Assembly: GCF_000482465.1 (NCBI RefSeq)
Contig: NZ_AXVJ01000041.1
Span: 62,001-126,000, forward strand
Length of the DNA stretch: 64,000 nucleotides
Direction: 5' to 3'
From: Runella limosa DSM 17973
GTDB taxonomy: Bacteria; Bacteroidota; Bacteroidia; Cytophagales; Spirosomataceae
Of the stretch, positions 8,588-17,071 are shown piece after piece. A model generated the notes under the pieces. The model saw only the letters and a list, made by a program, of their open reading frames with translations, did not search any database and was not told where the DNA came from. Numbering within the stretch: position 1 is the first letter of the stretch; each line of letters begins with the position of its first letter. The position numbers were made by a program, and so were the translations under genes.

Positions 8588-11476
8588 TTAGTATTTACAT
8601 CCTTTTATCTCAGCTTTGAAAACGTTTCCTGTTGTTTCAAAACCAGGCATTAATAGGACAGCTTTTCCAGCCGATAAGTTATTGTTTGAGGTCAATGGTG
8701 TTTTACTTGAGACAGTTAAATAGGTGTGAACATTGAGTGACGTAGATTCATTGGCAACTCCTAGTGGGGTGCTTAGATTGGAAGAAAATGGACAAAGCTT
8801 TACTTTATATAGTTCAGAGTCTTCATTTTGGTTGCCTGCAAAGTATCCATTGTTACCAATTCGGTAAATAGTTGAAGCAAAAAAATTAGGTTTGATGATT
8901 TTTAAATTTTGTAGGCCTTGGTCAATATAGCCAACTCCAGAAACATAGTAGTTAGTGGATGGATCTACTATTGTACCTGAAAATAAAACGTAATTGTCGT
9001 CACCAAAAATAACTTGACCTTTGACTGGATAGCCTAAGCGATCCTTGACATTTGATACGCTATAATCTTTTAGATTTATTCTCCAAATAGGGTTTTCAGT
9101 ATTTGATGTATTAAAATAACAATAGCCGTGCGAAATAGTAGGGTTACTATACTCCGAATTGAAGTAATGTAAGACTTTGCCAAAATCGCTTATACTTGAA
9201 GTTGATAACGAATTGATATCCGTTATCCAAAGACGATTAAATGAACTCCCATTATCTGAGTCACTAACGCTAAAAATAACTTTGTTTTCATAAACAGTTA
9301 AAAAAGAAACGCTAGGGTTGCTGGATGAAGTAGATAATGAGTAAACTTTAATAGTTCCTTCTAATGTGCCATCTGTTCGCCAAAGTTCTGTGCCATTCGA
9401 ACTATTAGATGCTCCGAAATATATATAATTTCCTGCTTTAAATAAACTACCACGGTTCAAACCAGAATCATAACCAACACGTATATCTTTTAACATAAAT
9501 GTACCTGCATCGGTACCATCTGAGCGCCAAAGTTCTATGCCATTTTGGGGGGATAGTTGATATTGTGCCCGAAAGTATAAGATGTTATTTAACTCAGCCA
9601 TTGACCAAATTGATGTAGGTTTCGTTGAAACCAATTCAAGAGTGCCTTGTTTATTAATTTTATACAACCGATCAGTGGCGGAGCTGTGTGTATTTGCAGA
9701 AAATAATAGCTCGTTGTTGACAACTGCGTGTGGGTAACCAGAAGTTAAAGATATAGGGAAAATATCGAAACCTGTTTTGTTGGGTTTCTCGTAGTAAGTG
9801 CTTCTAAAAGAGTCACTTCCACTAAAGAAAAGTCTGTCTTTGAATATGGTTACAAGGTTTGGAGATTTACTAATTTCGTCACTTTCAAAAAGTAAAAAAA
9901 GGCTATCTTTTACGCTATCGTACCTATATACATCATTGAAAATAGGGTCAGACTGGTCATTTTTTTCAAGTGTAGATGCTGTAAAATAAAGCTGATTATT
10001 AGACACTTTAAAATTATTCGGTGCAGAACTTTTGGTTTTATTATTCTTTATATTTTTTACTATGTGAGCTTCGTTAATGTTATTCTCGTTGGAAACCCAT
10101 AATTCACGCCCGTTTATTCCATCGTCGGCGATAAAGAATATATTGCTATTAACCACATTTATATCTCTACAATTGGATGAATGAAGGTCTTTACTTTTTT
10201 TTCCTTTTGCAACATTGAAAACCATACGCGTACTAATTGAGTCAGTTTTCCAAAGCTCAAAACCATTAGTGTTATTGTTTTTTGCATTAAAATAGAAGGC
10301 GTCTCCACTTACTGCATTATCCACGTATGGATATTTCAAATTTACGCTTTCATTGACTGCATTAAGGGTAGAATGCCTTGTTTTAATCGAATTATTGACA
10401 GTGTTTACTTCGAATAGTCCGCCACTTTCCTTGAAGAATAAAAGTTTATTGCCCGTTTTAACCAAAGGATTAAAAGGGTGAATATTCTGACTAATCAATG
10501 TCATATTATTGGTTTCAGTAAAATAACACCAAAGTGCCTTATAGCCGCTACTAGATTTTGTTGTGAAATACAGCTTATTTCCAAATACTGTATAATCATC
10601 GGGGCGAGGGAAATTTTGTAGCGTGTTACCTATTTGTTTCTCTACTTTATATGTGCCTCTAAGTGTTCCATCAGTTCGCCATAATAAGGCATTATTGCTA
10701 TTGCCACTACTAGTACTGTCAGCAGCAAAGAAAACGATATTATTAGACCGAGTAATTTTAGGATTGTAAATGGAAACACTTGAACCTCTACCTGGGGCAA
10801 TATCTTTTATTACATAGGTACCATTTGCTGTACCATCGCTTCTCCATAATTCATATCCTAATTCAGGAGTATAAACAAAGAAATAAAACTCATTCTCAAA
10901 AGCAGTAAAACTTGACATAGCTGTATGAGCAAAGCCAGGATTTATATCTTTGACCAAGGTTATACTCAAATTGTAAGGGTTGACTCTATAAAGTTCTGAC
11001 CCGAATGTACTGTTATCTGCGATGGCGTTTACATATATGTTTCCTTTAAATAAACATATGTGTGGCAATCTATCGTAATAGATATCCGTTCGTAAACCTT
11101 CTACTTTTACTGTACCTGCTGAAGTTCCATCCGTTTTCCAAAGACCAGTACTTGAGTTTGTGGTGGCCATAAAAAAGATGCTTGAGTCGAATACTACTTT
11201 ATAGGAATCCGTGAAACCACTGGTTTTGCCAACAAAAATATCTTTTAACAGAAAAGTCCCAGCTTCTGTGCCGTCGCTTACCCAAGGTTCATATCCAGTA
11301 GAGTCGGTATATCCACTAAAAATAACTTTGTTGCCAAAACCCATTAACGAATTTTGAATGTCTGATTCTGATATATTTATATTCCTGAGCAGCTTGTTGT
11401 CAAATTCAATACTTTGTGCGTGGGTAAAAGTTGAAAAAACTGAGAAAATAAAATAAAAAATAATTGGAAACTTCAT
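8588..11476 (-). CDS. Secreted ELWxxDGT-repeat protein with Bacteroidota C-terminal surface-protein tail
   Basis: I start at the ATG at 11476, which opens a signal peptide (MKFPIIFYFIF... HAQS); a start seven codons earlier is possible. The mature protein of about 940 residues consists of propeller-like repeats carrying the ELWxxDGT motif. Examples are PWVSDGTEAGTFLLKDI, LWKTDGTSAGT, ELWRSDGTANGTYVIKDI, LWRTDGTLRGT, ELWRSDGTDAGTF and ELWRTDGTLEGT, with degenerate copies between them. The last 40 residues (AGKAVLLMPGFE..., ending near GC) match a C-terminal segment common on Bacteroidota secreted proteins. Its base composition is noticeably AT-richer than the flanking genes. Function unknown; probably an adhesin-like or cell-surface protein. 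Confidence 0.85.
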   Translation of the reverse strand: MKFPIIFYFIFSVFSTFTHAQSIEFDNKLLRNINISESDIQNSLMGFGNKVIFSGYTDSTGYEPWVSDGTEAGTFLLKDIFVGKTSGFTDSYKVVFDSSIFFMATTNSSTGLWKTDGTSAGTVKVEGLRTDIYYDRLPHICLFKGNIYVNAIADNSTFGSELYRVNPYNLSITLVKDINPGFAHTAMSSFTAFENEFYFFVYTPELGYELWRSDGTANGTYVIKDIAPGRGSSVSIYNPKITRSNNIVFFAADSTSSGNSNNALLWRTDGTLRGTYKVEKQIGNTLQNFPRPDDYTVFGNKLYFTTKSSSGYKALWCYFTETNNMTLISQNIHPFNPLVKTGNKLLFFKESGGLFEVNTVNNSIKTRHSTLNAVNESVNLKYPYVDNAVSGDAFYFNAKNNNTNGFELWKTDSISTRMVFNVAKGKKSKDLHSSNCRDINVVNSNIFFIADDGINGRELWVSNENNINEAHIVKNIKNNKTKSSAPNNFKVSNNQLYFTASTLEKNDQSDPIFNDVYRYDSVKDSLFLLFESDEISKSPNLVTIFKDRLFFSGSDSFRSTYYEKPNKTGFDIFPISLTSGYPHAVVNNELLFSANTHSSATDRLYKINKQGTLELVSTKPTSIWSMAELNNILYFRAQYQLSPQNGIELWRSDGTDAGTFMLKDIRVGYDSGLNRGSLFKAGNYIYFGASNSSNGTELWRTDGTLEGTIKVYSLSTSSSNPSVSFLTVYENKVIFSVSDSDNGSSFNRLWITDINSLSTSSISDFGKVLHYFNSEYSNPTISHGYCYFNTSNTENPIWRINLKDYSVSNVKDRLGYPVKGQVIFGDDNYVLFSGTIVDPSTNYYVSGVGYIDQGLQNLKIIKPNFFASTIYRIGNNGYFAGNQNEDSELYKVKLCPFSSNLSTPLGVANESTSLNVHTYLTVSSKTPLTSNNNLSAGKAVLLMPGFETTGNVFKAEIKGCKY

Positions 11477-11511
11477 GCTGTTTAAGTTTTGTAGCAAAGA
11501 GTGTGAATTTA

Positions 11512-11847
11512 TCAGACACCATTTATTAAGACCTGCTTTTCAGGAAGACCCCATTCTTCAATCACGTATTGCGTCTCAAGAATATTGTGAGCACTTTCCG
11601 TTGCTTTGTCGGTTACGATGCCGAACAACTCAGATAATGGAACATGATTGTCTGCCCAAGTTGCTGTGGTATTCATTGGAAAAGCAAATCCCTTTGTATA
11701 ACCTTCGTTTTGAATTTTGAGTAATTCAATGAAGAGTGGCGGGAGTTTTACTTGAAACATTTTCTCAGCAACTAAAACCATATTTTCAGTCAAGGATGAA
11801 TTGTTATAGTAATTGTCTCCCCAAAATTCATTCTTATCAATTGCCAT
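11512..11847 (-). pseudogene. SMI1/KNR4 (SUKH) family protein, 3'-truncated
   Basis: The 111 residues match the first two-thirds of a SUKH domain: VAEKMFQVKLPPLFIELLKIQNEGY..., then FAFPMNTTATWADNHVPLSELFGI and a final WGLPEKQVLINGV. In intact relatives the next residues are the G-D/H-x-W...LDYR strand, but here GTC is followed by a double stop (TGA TAA) and unrelated sequence. SUKH proteins are typically immunity proteins against contact-dependent or polymorphic toxins. The loss of the last strand suggests a decayed immunity gene. It could still be expressed, as start and frame are intact. Confidence 0.6.
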
Positions 11848-12029
11848 AGTTTTCTTGTTTATAACGTCTGTCTAATGGCTTGTAAATAAGTGCAGTGGTG
11901 GGTTTTAAAGCACAAGACTGTCAATACACTGCAAAATTTGATGTAAGGTAGAATGTTCAATTAAGTACTTTATCCGCCATTGAGTCAAATGCTTGTTATA
12001 TGCTGGCGTTTGAGTTTTTAGATATGTAT

Positions 12030-13034
12030 TCAAATCTGATTTAATTCAAAAGCATATTCGTAGCTGATTACTTTTTTTTCTTTTTCGTTACTCTTCCAGG
12101 CTTCTTCTAAATGACTTAATTTGATAATGTCGCTAGTACTTGTTTCTTTAAATACACTTGATACTTTTTCTAAAGTTTTCAATTCAATTTCTGTAAATAA
12201 ATCCACATTAAACTCTCGATTTTTTTTTGCTTTGAATTGTTCACCTATGTGGCCATCAGGAAATTCTATGGTGAGAATTTCTATTTCATTTTTGTTAGAC
12301 AAATACTCAAATATGCTTTGAAAATTATTAGGCACAGGCCCCATATTAATAGCTTTGTAACGTACTCCGCTAATAGAAAAACAACTTTGTTTGAACATTA
12401 AAAAATCGGCATAAAATAAGAGTTTGTTCATTTTGGTTTTGAATGGTGATAGCTTTTTGGAAAAATAAACTACCATTTCAGTGAATTTTTCAAAGTTTGG
12501 ATTTCTGTATCCCGAATAAATATCTGCTAAATGGTTGCCCAATAAATATTCTTTGAAATTCAAATTGAAAATGTTTCGTTTCTTTTCGTCAGCTAACAAT
12601 TGTGCTTTATGTATTAATTTGGTTTTGGTATTTTGATCGAATGTGCCGCACAATTCTACCATATCCATAAATTTTTTAGGATCGTCGACCATCTGTATCA
12701 ATTTGGCGTTTGCTACACTAGGCATTTCTCCTGCTTCATATTGACGGTAGCTGTTCGTCCCAAATCCTAAAATCTCCGACATTTTTGCTGCTGATAAACC
12801 ATACTTTTCCCGAATTCGAATAATTTCATCAGGGAAGGGGATATTGAATTTGTCTCGGTATTGGTTATATACCTGATTCATATTCACTTCATCTAATGAT
12901 GTCGTGGTAAATTGTTCTCCGCTATCCTCGCATTTGTAATAATGAAAAACAATTTCAAATGATTCTTTTCTGAAATCCATTGACCTACGTTCTTTGGTCA
13001 ACTTCATTTCTTTACCTGTGATTGGACTTTTCAT
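12030..13034 (-). CDS. MqsA-like antitoxin with HTH and Panacea/SocA (DUF4065) domain
   Basis: I choose the ATG at 13034 over an upstream TTG at 13040; the toxin stop is 6 bases away. The protein is about 334 residues. Residues 1-50 resemble the MqsA/YgiT zinc finger, but the expected cysteines are replaced (KSPITGKEM, YKCEDSGEQF; only one of four Cys remains). Residues about 65-125 are a helix-turn-helix (IPFPDEIIRIREKYGLSAAKMSEILG, YRQYEAGEMPS). Residues about 165-330 fit the Panacea/SocA domain (KMNKLLFYADFLMFKQ, GVRYKAINMGPVPNNF), an antitoxin domain known to neutralise varied toxins. It follows its toxin on the same strand and probably autoregulates. Confidence 0.8.
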   Translation of the reverse strand: MKSPITGKEMKLTKERRSMDFRKESFEIVFHYYKCEDSGEQFTTTSLDEVNMNQVYNQYRDKFNIPFPDEIIRIREKYGLSAAKMSEILGFGTNSYRQYEAGEMPSVANAKLIQMVDDPKKFMDMVELCGTFDQNTKTKLIHKAQLLADEKKRNIFNLNFKEYLLGNHLADIYSGYRNPNFEKFTEMVVYFSKKLSPFKTKMNKLLFYADFLMFKQSCFSISGVRYKAINMGPVPNNFQSIFEYLSNKNEIEILTIEFPDGHIGEQFKAKKNREFNVDLFTEIELKTLEKVSSVFKETSTSDIIKLSHLEEAWKSNEKEKKVISYEYAFELNQI

Positions 13035-13040
13035 ATTCAA

Positions 13041-13388
13041 TTATTTTAAAGGATAGTTCATTTTATGCTGTGCCAAATGAAAGGAAATACAGATAACACT
13101 ACTGCCCATTGCTCCCATTGTAATTTTGATGTACACTTCTTTTTTCTTTACGATTTTACCGAACACCCACATATCAGCACCTCCGTATAGTTTTTCTGCT
13201 AGCGGGCCTTCGCTGTAATTTTTGGTTTCGAGTGCTTCCAGAATGGCTTTTCTGTCTATGGGGCGAAGTTCTAAATCTACAAGTGCTTGGGCATTTTTGC
13301 CTCTGTCGTCCCGAAAGAGTACATCCCAAATCTTCATTTTTTCTTTGAATTCTTTTAAAAAGGAGGTTACTTCTGCTTCAGTGCTCAT
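13041..13388 (-). CDS. MqsR-like type II toxin (RelE/MqsR fold)
   Basis: The ATG at 13388 gives a 115-residue protein; earlier in-frame starts add an unlikely AT-rich leader. The signature order is VTSFLKEFKEKMKIWDVLF, RDDRGKNAQALVDLEL, RPIDRKAILEAL, DYSEGP, MWVFGK and EVYIKITMG, ending SSVICISFHLAQH. The final EVYIKI...VICISFH strand pair parallels the C-terminal VYLKI...LIVSF of MqsR, an mRNA-cleaving toxin. It is followed immediately by the HTH/Panacea antitoxin, toxin first, the MqsR-MqsA order. I am confident of the toxin-antitoxin role and moderately confident of the RNase mechanism. Confidence 0.75.
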   Translation of the reverse strand: MSTEAEVTSFLKEFKEKMKIWDVLFRDDRGKNAQALVDLELRPIDRKAILEALETKNYSEGPLAEKLYGGADMWVFGKIVKKKEVYIKITMGAMGSSVICISFHLAQHKMNYPLK

Positions 13389-13605
13389 ATATTGATGTAG
13401 TGCGGCAAAGATATAGCTACTTTTTGAAGAAAACAACTTTAAAGTTGTATAATTGGTTGTTTTTATTAAAAAATGCACTATATAGTATTTTGTGGTCAAT
13501 TTTAATAAGACTTCATTATTTGTTTGGAGCAAATATTATTATTTTGAAGTTTTAGCTCTTTTAGGCTTTCGGACAATGAGCAGACAAACCCCACTTCCTT
13601 CCACA

Positions 13606-13659
13606 AAAATAGCACGGCGTCTATCCCTAAAATATCAGGAATAGACGCCGTGCTATTTT
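13606..13659 (-). terminator. Strong rho-independent terminator of the SusC-to-GH127 operon
   Basis: Arms 13606-13628 and 13637-13659 form a 23-bp stem with a single mismatch and an 8-base loop. The stem's outer A/T pairs supply the U tract on the minus strand. It begins 12 bases after the GH127 stop codon and is the only strong hairpin of this kind after the eight-gene operon. Confidence 0.85.
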
Positions 13660-13670
13660 AAGTCACAAAC

Positions 13671-15686
13671 CTACCGCACCACAGGTACCCAAATCGTCAT
13701 TTCGGATTGACCTCGGTTGGCCCAGGCGTAGTAGGGAATGAGCTTGAGTGGGACTGTTTTTTTTTGTTGGGAGAGGGGGCGGTAGAGCTGTTTCTCCCAA
13801 TTTTTATCATTGACCATTACGCCGTTGGTTTCCAACACCGTAATGGGTGAGTTTTCTAGCTGCGTGGCTACGGGCTTAAACGTCGCTGAACTCGGAATGG
13901 CTACGTCGAAAACCCGCGTAGAAGCGGGCATGTCGGGCGATTCTAAACAATAAACAATGGGGCCGCGCTTCACGGCTACTTGGTTGCGGTTTTCTTCGAC
14001 CAACGGATTTGATTCCAACAACTCGGTCGGCATCGCCATGTTCCATTGAATGACATCGCCTTTTTTCCACGTCCGTTGGATAGTTACGTAGCCGCGCTCG
14101 CTGGTGTAAGAAATGACTTTGCCGTTGATAAGTAATTTTGCTTCGGTACACCAGCTAGGCAGACGTAATTTTAACCCAAAGCTTTGCGCAGGAAACTGCT
14201 CTACGGTGAGGGTCACATTGCCGTTCCACGGGTAATTACTTTCTTGTTTGAGCGCGACGGCTTGGCCATTTTTAAGGGTAGTTTGTAGTTGGCTACTGCC
14301 GTACAAATTACACCAAACGGCGTTGTCGCTGAGGCTGTAAGCGTAGTCACTTACTTCGGTGATGGTACGCACGGTGTTGGGCGGGCAACAGTTGGAAATA
14401 CGGATGTAGGGAATACGACCACCCATCCAGCGGAGTTGGTACGGAAAATCGTTGGAAGCGGCTAAAGGGTTGGTATAGAAAAACTTATCCCCTGAAAGGC
14501 TAATGCCCGAAAGTACACTATTGTACAACGCCAATTCCACCACATCGGTGTAGCGGGCGTCGCCTGTGAGGGCAAACATTCGCCAGTTAAACAGCACATT
14601 CCCAATGTTTGCGCAGGTTTCGTTGTGGGCGCTGACGTTAGGCAGTTGAAAATCACGACCAAAAGCTTGGTGCGTTTTTTGGACGTCGTTGGGTTTGTAC
14701 GAAGTGCCATAGGGAGAAACGCCGTCGAACAGCGCCCCGCAAGCTCCTGTAACGTACATCTTGCGTTGGGTGAGGTTGTCCCAAATCAAATTCAACGACC
14801 GCATCAACGAATCTTCGCCCGTTTCGGCATACACATCGGCTACACCCGCGTAGAGGTACGTACCGCGTACGGCGTGACCCATGGCCACCGTTTGCTGACG
14901 AAACGGAATGCGGTCTTGGTTGTCGTCGGTGCCTTCGGTGGTGCCTTTGATGTTGATCAGGTATTTGACCAGATCCAAGTATTTCTTTTCGTTGGTGGTG
15001 CGGTATAGTTCCGTCAAACCCATGTAGTGCGCAGGACAAAGGGCGTTGCGGGCCTGTTCGGGCGTGGCTACTTTGTAAAAACCAATCAAGAAATCGGCCG
15101 ATTTTTTTGCAATATCGAGCAAGTTGGTTTTACCCGTCGCGCGGTGGTGTACGCAGGCCGCCGTCATCAAATGGCCAAAATTATAGGCTTCAAAGCTGAG
15201 TTTGTCGTCAAACAGCTTCGTACTCCCCGTTTTCTTTTGCTCAATAATGGCTTTGGTATATACATAACCATCTTCGCGTTGGGCTTTGGCCATCACCGCA
15301 ATGGCTTTTTCCATGAGGGCGTCCAGTTCGGGGTCTTTGGTAGAAGCGTACAGACTCGCCACAGCCTCGAATGTCTTGTAAAAATCGCCGTCGTGAAACG
15401 AAGGGCCTTTAAAATTGCCCGTTTCCAACCCCGCTGCTATTTCAAAATTCCGAAAAGAATGGCTGATATTGGGGTCGGTGTAGGTTTTCCAAAGCTGTGG
15501 CACCATGGTTTCTTTGGCTACCCGAAAACGGTCGCCCCAAAAACCACCTGTCCAACGTACGTCGGTGATGTTGGGTGAGTAAACTTTGGCGTAGGGGCTA
15601 TGGGTGGTGTTGGTGATGCCTTTATTTTGGGCCATTGCAAAGGCCGTAGCGGCAATGGTGCAAAGGGTGGTGAAGGGAAGCTTCAT
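13671..15686 (-). CDS. GH127-family protein (beta-L-arabinofuranosidase-like, DUF1680), acid/base Glu replaced by Gln
   Basis: The 671-residue protein has a signal peptide (1-19, FAMAQ). It is an (alpha/alpha)6-barrel plus beta-sandwich protein of the GH127 type. The zinc and nucleophile residues of the HypBA1 family are present: E356 and C358 in HNETCAN, and C433-C434 in SNCCPPN. The spacing agrees with HypBA1 E338/C340/C417/C418. The acid/base glutamate expected 16 residues before E356 (HEAFG in relatives) is Q340 here (HQAFG, codon CAA). It is the last gene of the operon that starts with SusC. Probable role: releasing an arabinofuranose-like or related furanosidic residue in the periplasm, with activity uncertain because of Q340. 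Confidence 0.85.
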   Translation of the reverse strand: MKLPFTTLCTIAATAFAMAQNKGITNTTHSPYAKVYSPNITDVRWTGGFWGDRFRVAKETMVPQLWKTYTDPNISHSFRNFEIAAGLETGNFKGPSFHDGDFYKTFEAVASLYASTKDPELDALMEKAIAVMAKAQREDGYVYTKAIIEQKKTGSTKLFDDKLSFEAYNFGHLMTAACVHHRATGKTNLLDIAKKSADFLIGFYKVATPEQARNALCPAHYMGLTELYRTTNEKKYLDLVKYLINIKGTTEGTDDNQDRIPFRQQTVAMGHAVRGTYLYAGVADVYAETGEDSLMRSLNLIWDNLTQRKMYVTGACGALFDGVSPYGTSYKPNDVQKTHQAFGRDFQLPNVSAHNETCANIGNVLFNWRMFALTGDARYTDVVELALYNSVLSGISLSGDKFFYTNPLAASNDFPYQLRWMGGRIPYIRISNCCPPNTVRTITEVSDYAYSLSDNAVWCNLYGSSQLQTTLKNGQAVALKQESNYPWNGNVTLTVEQFPAQSFGLKLRLPSWCTEAKLLINGKVISYTSERGYVTIQRTWKKGDVIQWNMAMPTELLESNPLVEENRNQVAVKRGPIVYCLESPDMPASTRVFDVAIPSSATFKPVATQLENSPITVLETNGVMVNDKNWEKQLYRPLSQQKKTVPLKLIPYYAWANRGQSEMTIWVPVVR

Positions 15687-15814
15687 TTTTAATTACGAAT
15701 TACGAATGAGGAATTAAGCAATAATGTAAAAATAGACTTTTCAAGTTTATAACTCTTCTGATTATCAATAGCATAAACCTAAAATTTGGAAAGTCTCGTT
15801 TAACGGATAACAAA

Positions 15815-17071
15815 TCATTTCTTCTTAGGCGGCGGGGGGGCGACAAAGGCCAGCTTGCTTTTTCCTACGTCTTTGGAAGTAGCGACGGCGATGCCGCGTT
15901 GGTCGTGTTTATTGACCGCGCAATAAAAGTGATATACAATTCCTTTGTGTTTGATGACGTACGATTTGTGGGCGTACATACTATCGTAGGGTTCGGAAGG
16001 AGCAATCAAGTCAACGCCTTCCCATTTGGTCCAGTTGACGAGGTCGTACGAACAGGCAAAGCGGTTGTAGGCATCTTTTCGGTCGTTCCAAAAAGCACCG
16101 AAATAAAACATTACCCACAAATCACCCATTTTTTGCAACACAGCATCCCCCGAAATCCCCGATTGATGATCGATGACGGGGTCTTGGCCAAAGCGTTTCC
16201 AAGTTTTCATGTCATTAGAAACGGCCATACCAATACGCTCAATCAAGCGGTATTTGGGGTTATTATTGCTAGTATCGCCGTTGGCATTGTAGTACAGCAC
16301 AAACGGATAGCCCGTGGTTTTCTTTTTATCCCAAATCACCGTGCTTTTATAGAGCTTTTTGTTTTCCCACCACCGCACATCTGGGTCGTCGGGAGTGAGG
16401 GTAGGTTTGGGAAGGCGTTGCCACTCCGCGACTTTATGGGGCGGATTTGTAGTAAAAGCCATTCCTAACGACAATTTGCCTTCTTCGTAGCCACGGGTAT
16501 TACTGCCCAAATACGGCATCCAATAGCGACTGTCGTATTTTTGAAGCTTGTAGTTGCCGTCCCATTTTGTATTTTGAAGGGCTACATAGCCCGCCCGTTG
16601 GTTGCTGTCCCAATGCGTAGTATCAGTATCGGCAAACGACATCAAACGCCCCAAGGTTGTCCAATTGAGCAAGTCGCTACTTTTGGCAAGCCACGTTTCG
16701 TAGCCACGCCCGTCGTAAATGAGGTAGGTCATGTACCAACCTTTGCCTTTACGAAAAACCGTTGGACAATCGAGCTTTTTCTCATTGGTAGTTGGGGTGA
16801 TGATGAGGCCATACTTGTGCGGCGTCTTGATTTCTTCATACACCTGCTGCATTCGTTCGGGGGATACCGTTTGTGCGGCGGCGTTTTGGAGGAAGAAGAA
16901 ACAAAGGAGAATATAGAAAATGTGGATAACCTCACCCCCTAAATCCCCCTCCGCTCGGGCGGCCCCATCTCCTTTCAGGGGAGGGGGGCTTTTGAAGCCC
17001 TTCGTCTGAGGGACGGTGCCGCCCAAGCGGAGGGGTTGGGGTGAGGTTAGTAGTTCAAGCGTGCTCATCAT
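15815..17071 (-). CDS. Five-bladed beta-propeller glycosyl hydrolase (GH43/GH32-like), N-terminus carrying a palindromic repeat
   Basis: The frame opens with ATGATG at 17069-17071, overlapping the end of the transporter gene by 17 bases. Next come about 40 residues encoded by a palindromic element (16928-17048), then a typical signal peptide (IFYILLCFFFLQNAAAQ). The mature protein of about 350 residues has propeller motifs: KLDCPTVFRKGKGWYMTYL, WLAKSSDLLNWTTLG, YKSTVIWD, PFVLYYNANGD, IGMAVSNDMKTWKRFG, GISGDAVLQKMGDLWVMFYFGAFW. These resemble GH43/GH32 clan enzymes with an Asp nucleophile candidate in LDCP. The exact family is uncertain. No in-frame ATG, GTG or TTG lies between the repeat and the signal sequence. 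Confidence 0.75.
   Translation of the reverse strand: MMSTLELLTSPQPLRLGGTVPQTKGFKSPPPLKGDGAARAEGDLGGEVIHIFYILLCFFFLQNAAAQTVSPERMQQVYEEIKTPHKYGLIITPTTNEKKLDCPTVFRKGKGWYMTYLIYDGRGYETWLAKSSDLLNWTTLGRLMSFADTDTTHWDSNQRAGYVALQNTKWDGNYKLQKYDSRYWMPYLGSNTRGYEEGKLSLGMAFTTNPPHKVAEWQRLPKPTLTPDDPDVRWWENKKLYKSTVIWDKKKTTGYPFVLYYNANGDTSNNNPKYRLIERIGMAVSNDMKTWKRFGQDPVIDHQSGISGDAVLQKMGDLWVMFYFGAFWNDRKDAYNRFACSYDLVNWTKWEGVDLIAPSEPYDSMYAHKSYVIKHKGIVYHFYCAVNKHDQRGIAVATSKDVGKSKLAFVAPPPPKKK
16928..17048. repeat. Palindromic repeat element inside the 5' end of a glycosidase gene
   Basis: Outer arms (16928-16963 and 17018-17048) are imperfect inverted copies beginning AACCTCACCCC and ending near GGGCGGC, around a GC-rich core with further short inversions. 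Elements of this CTCACCCC...GGGGTGAGG type are scattered between genes in Bacteroidota genomes. Here it is read in frame as protein. Confidence 0.75.
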
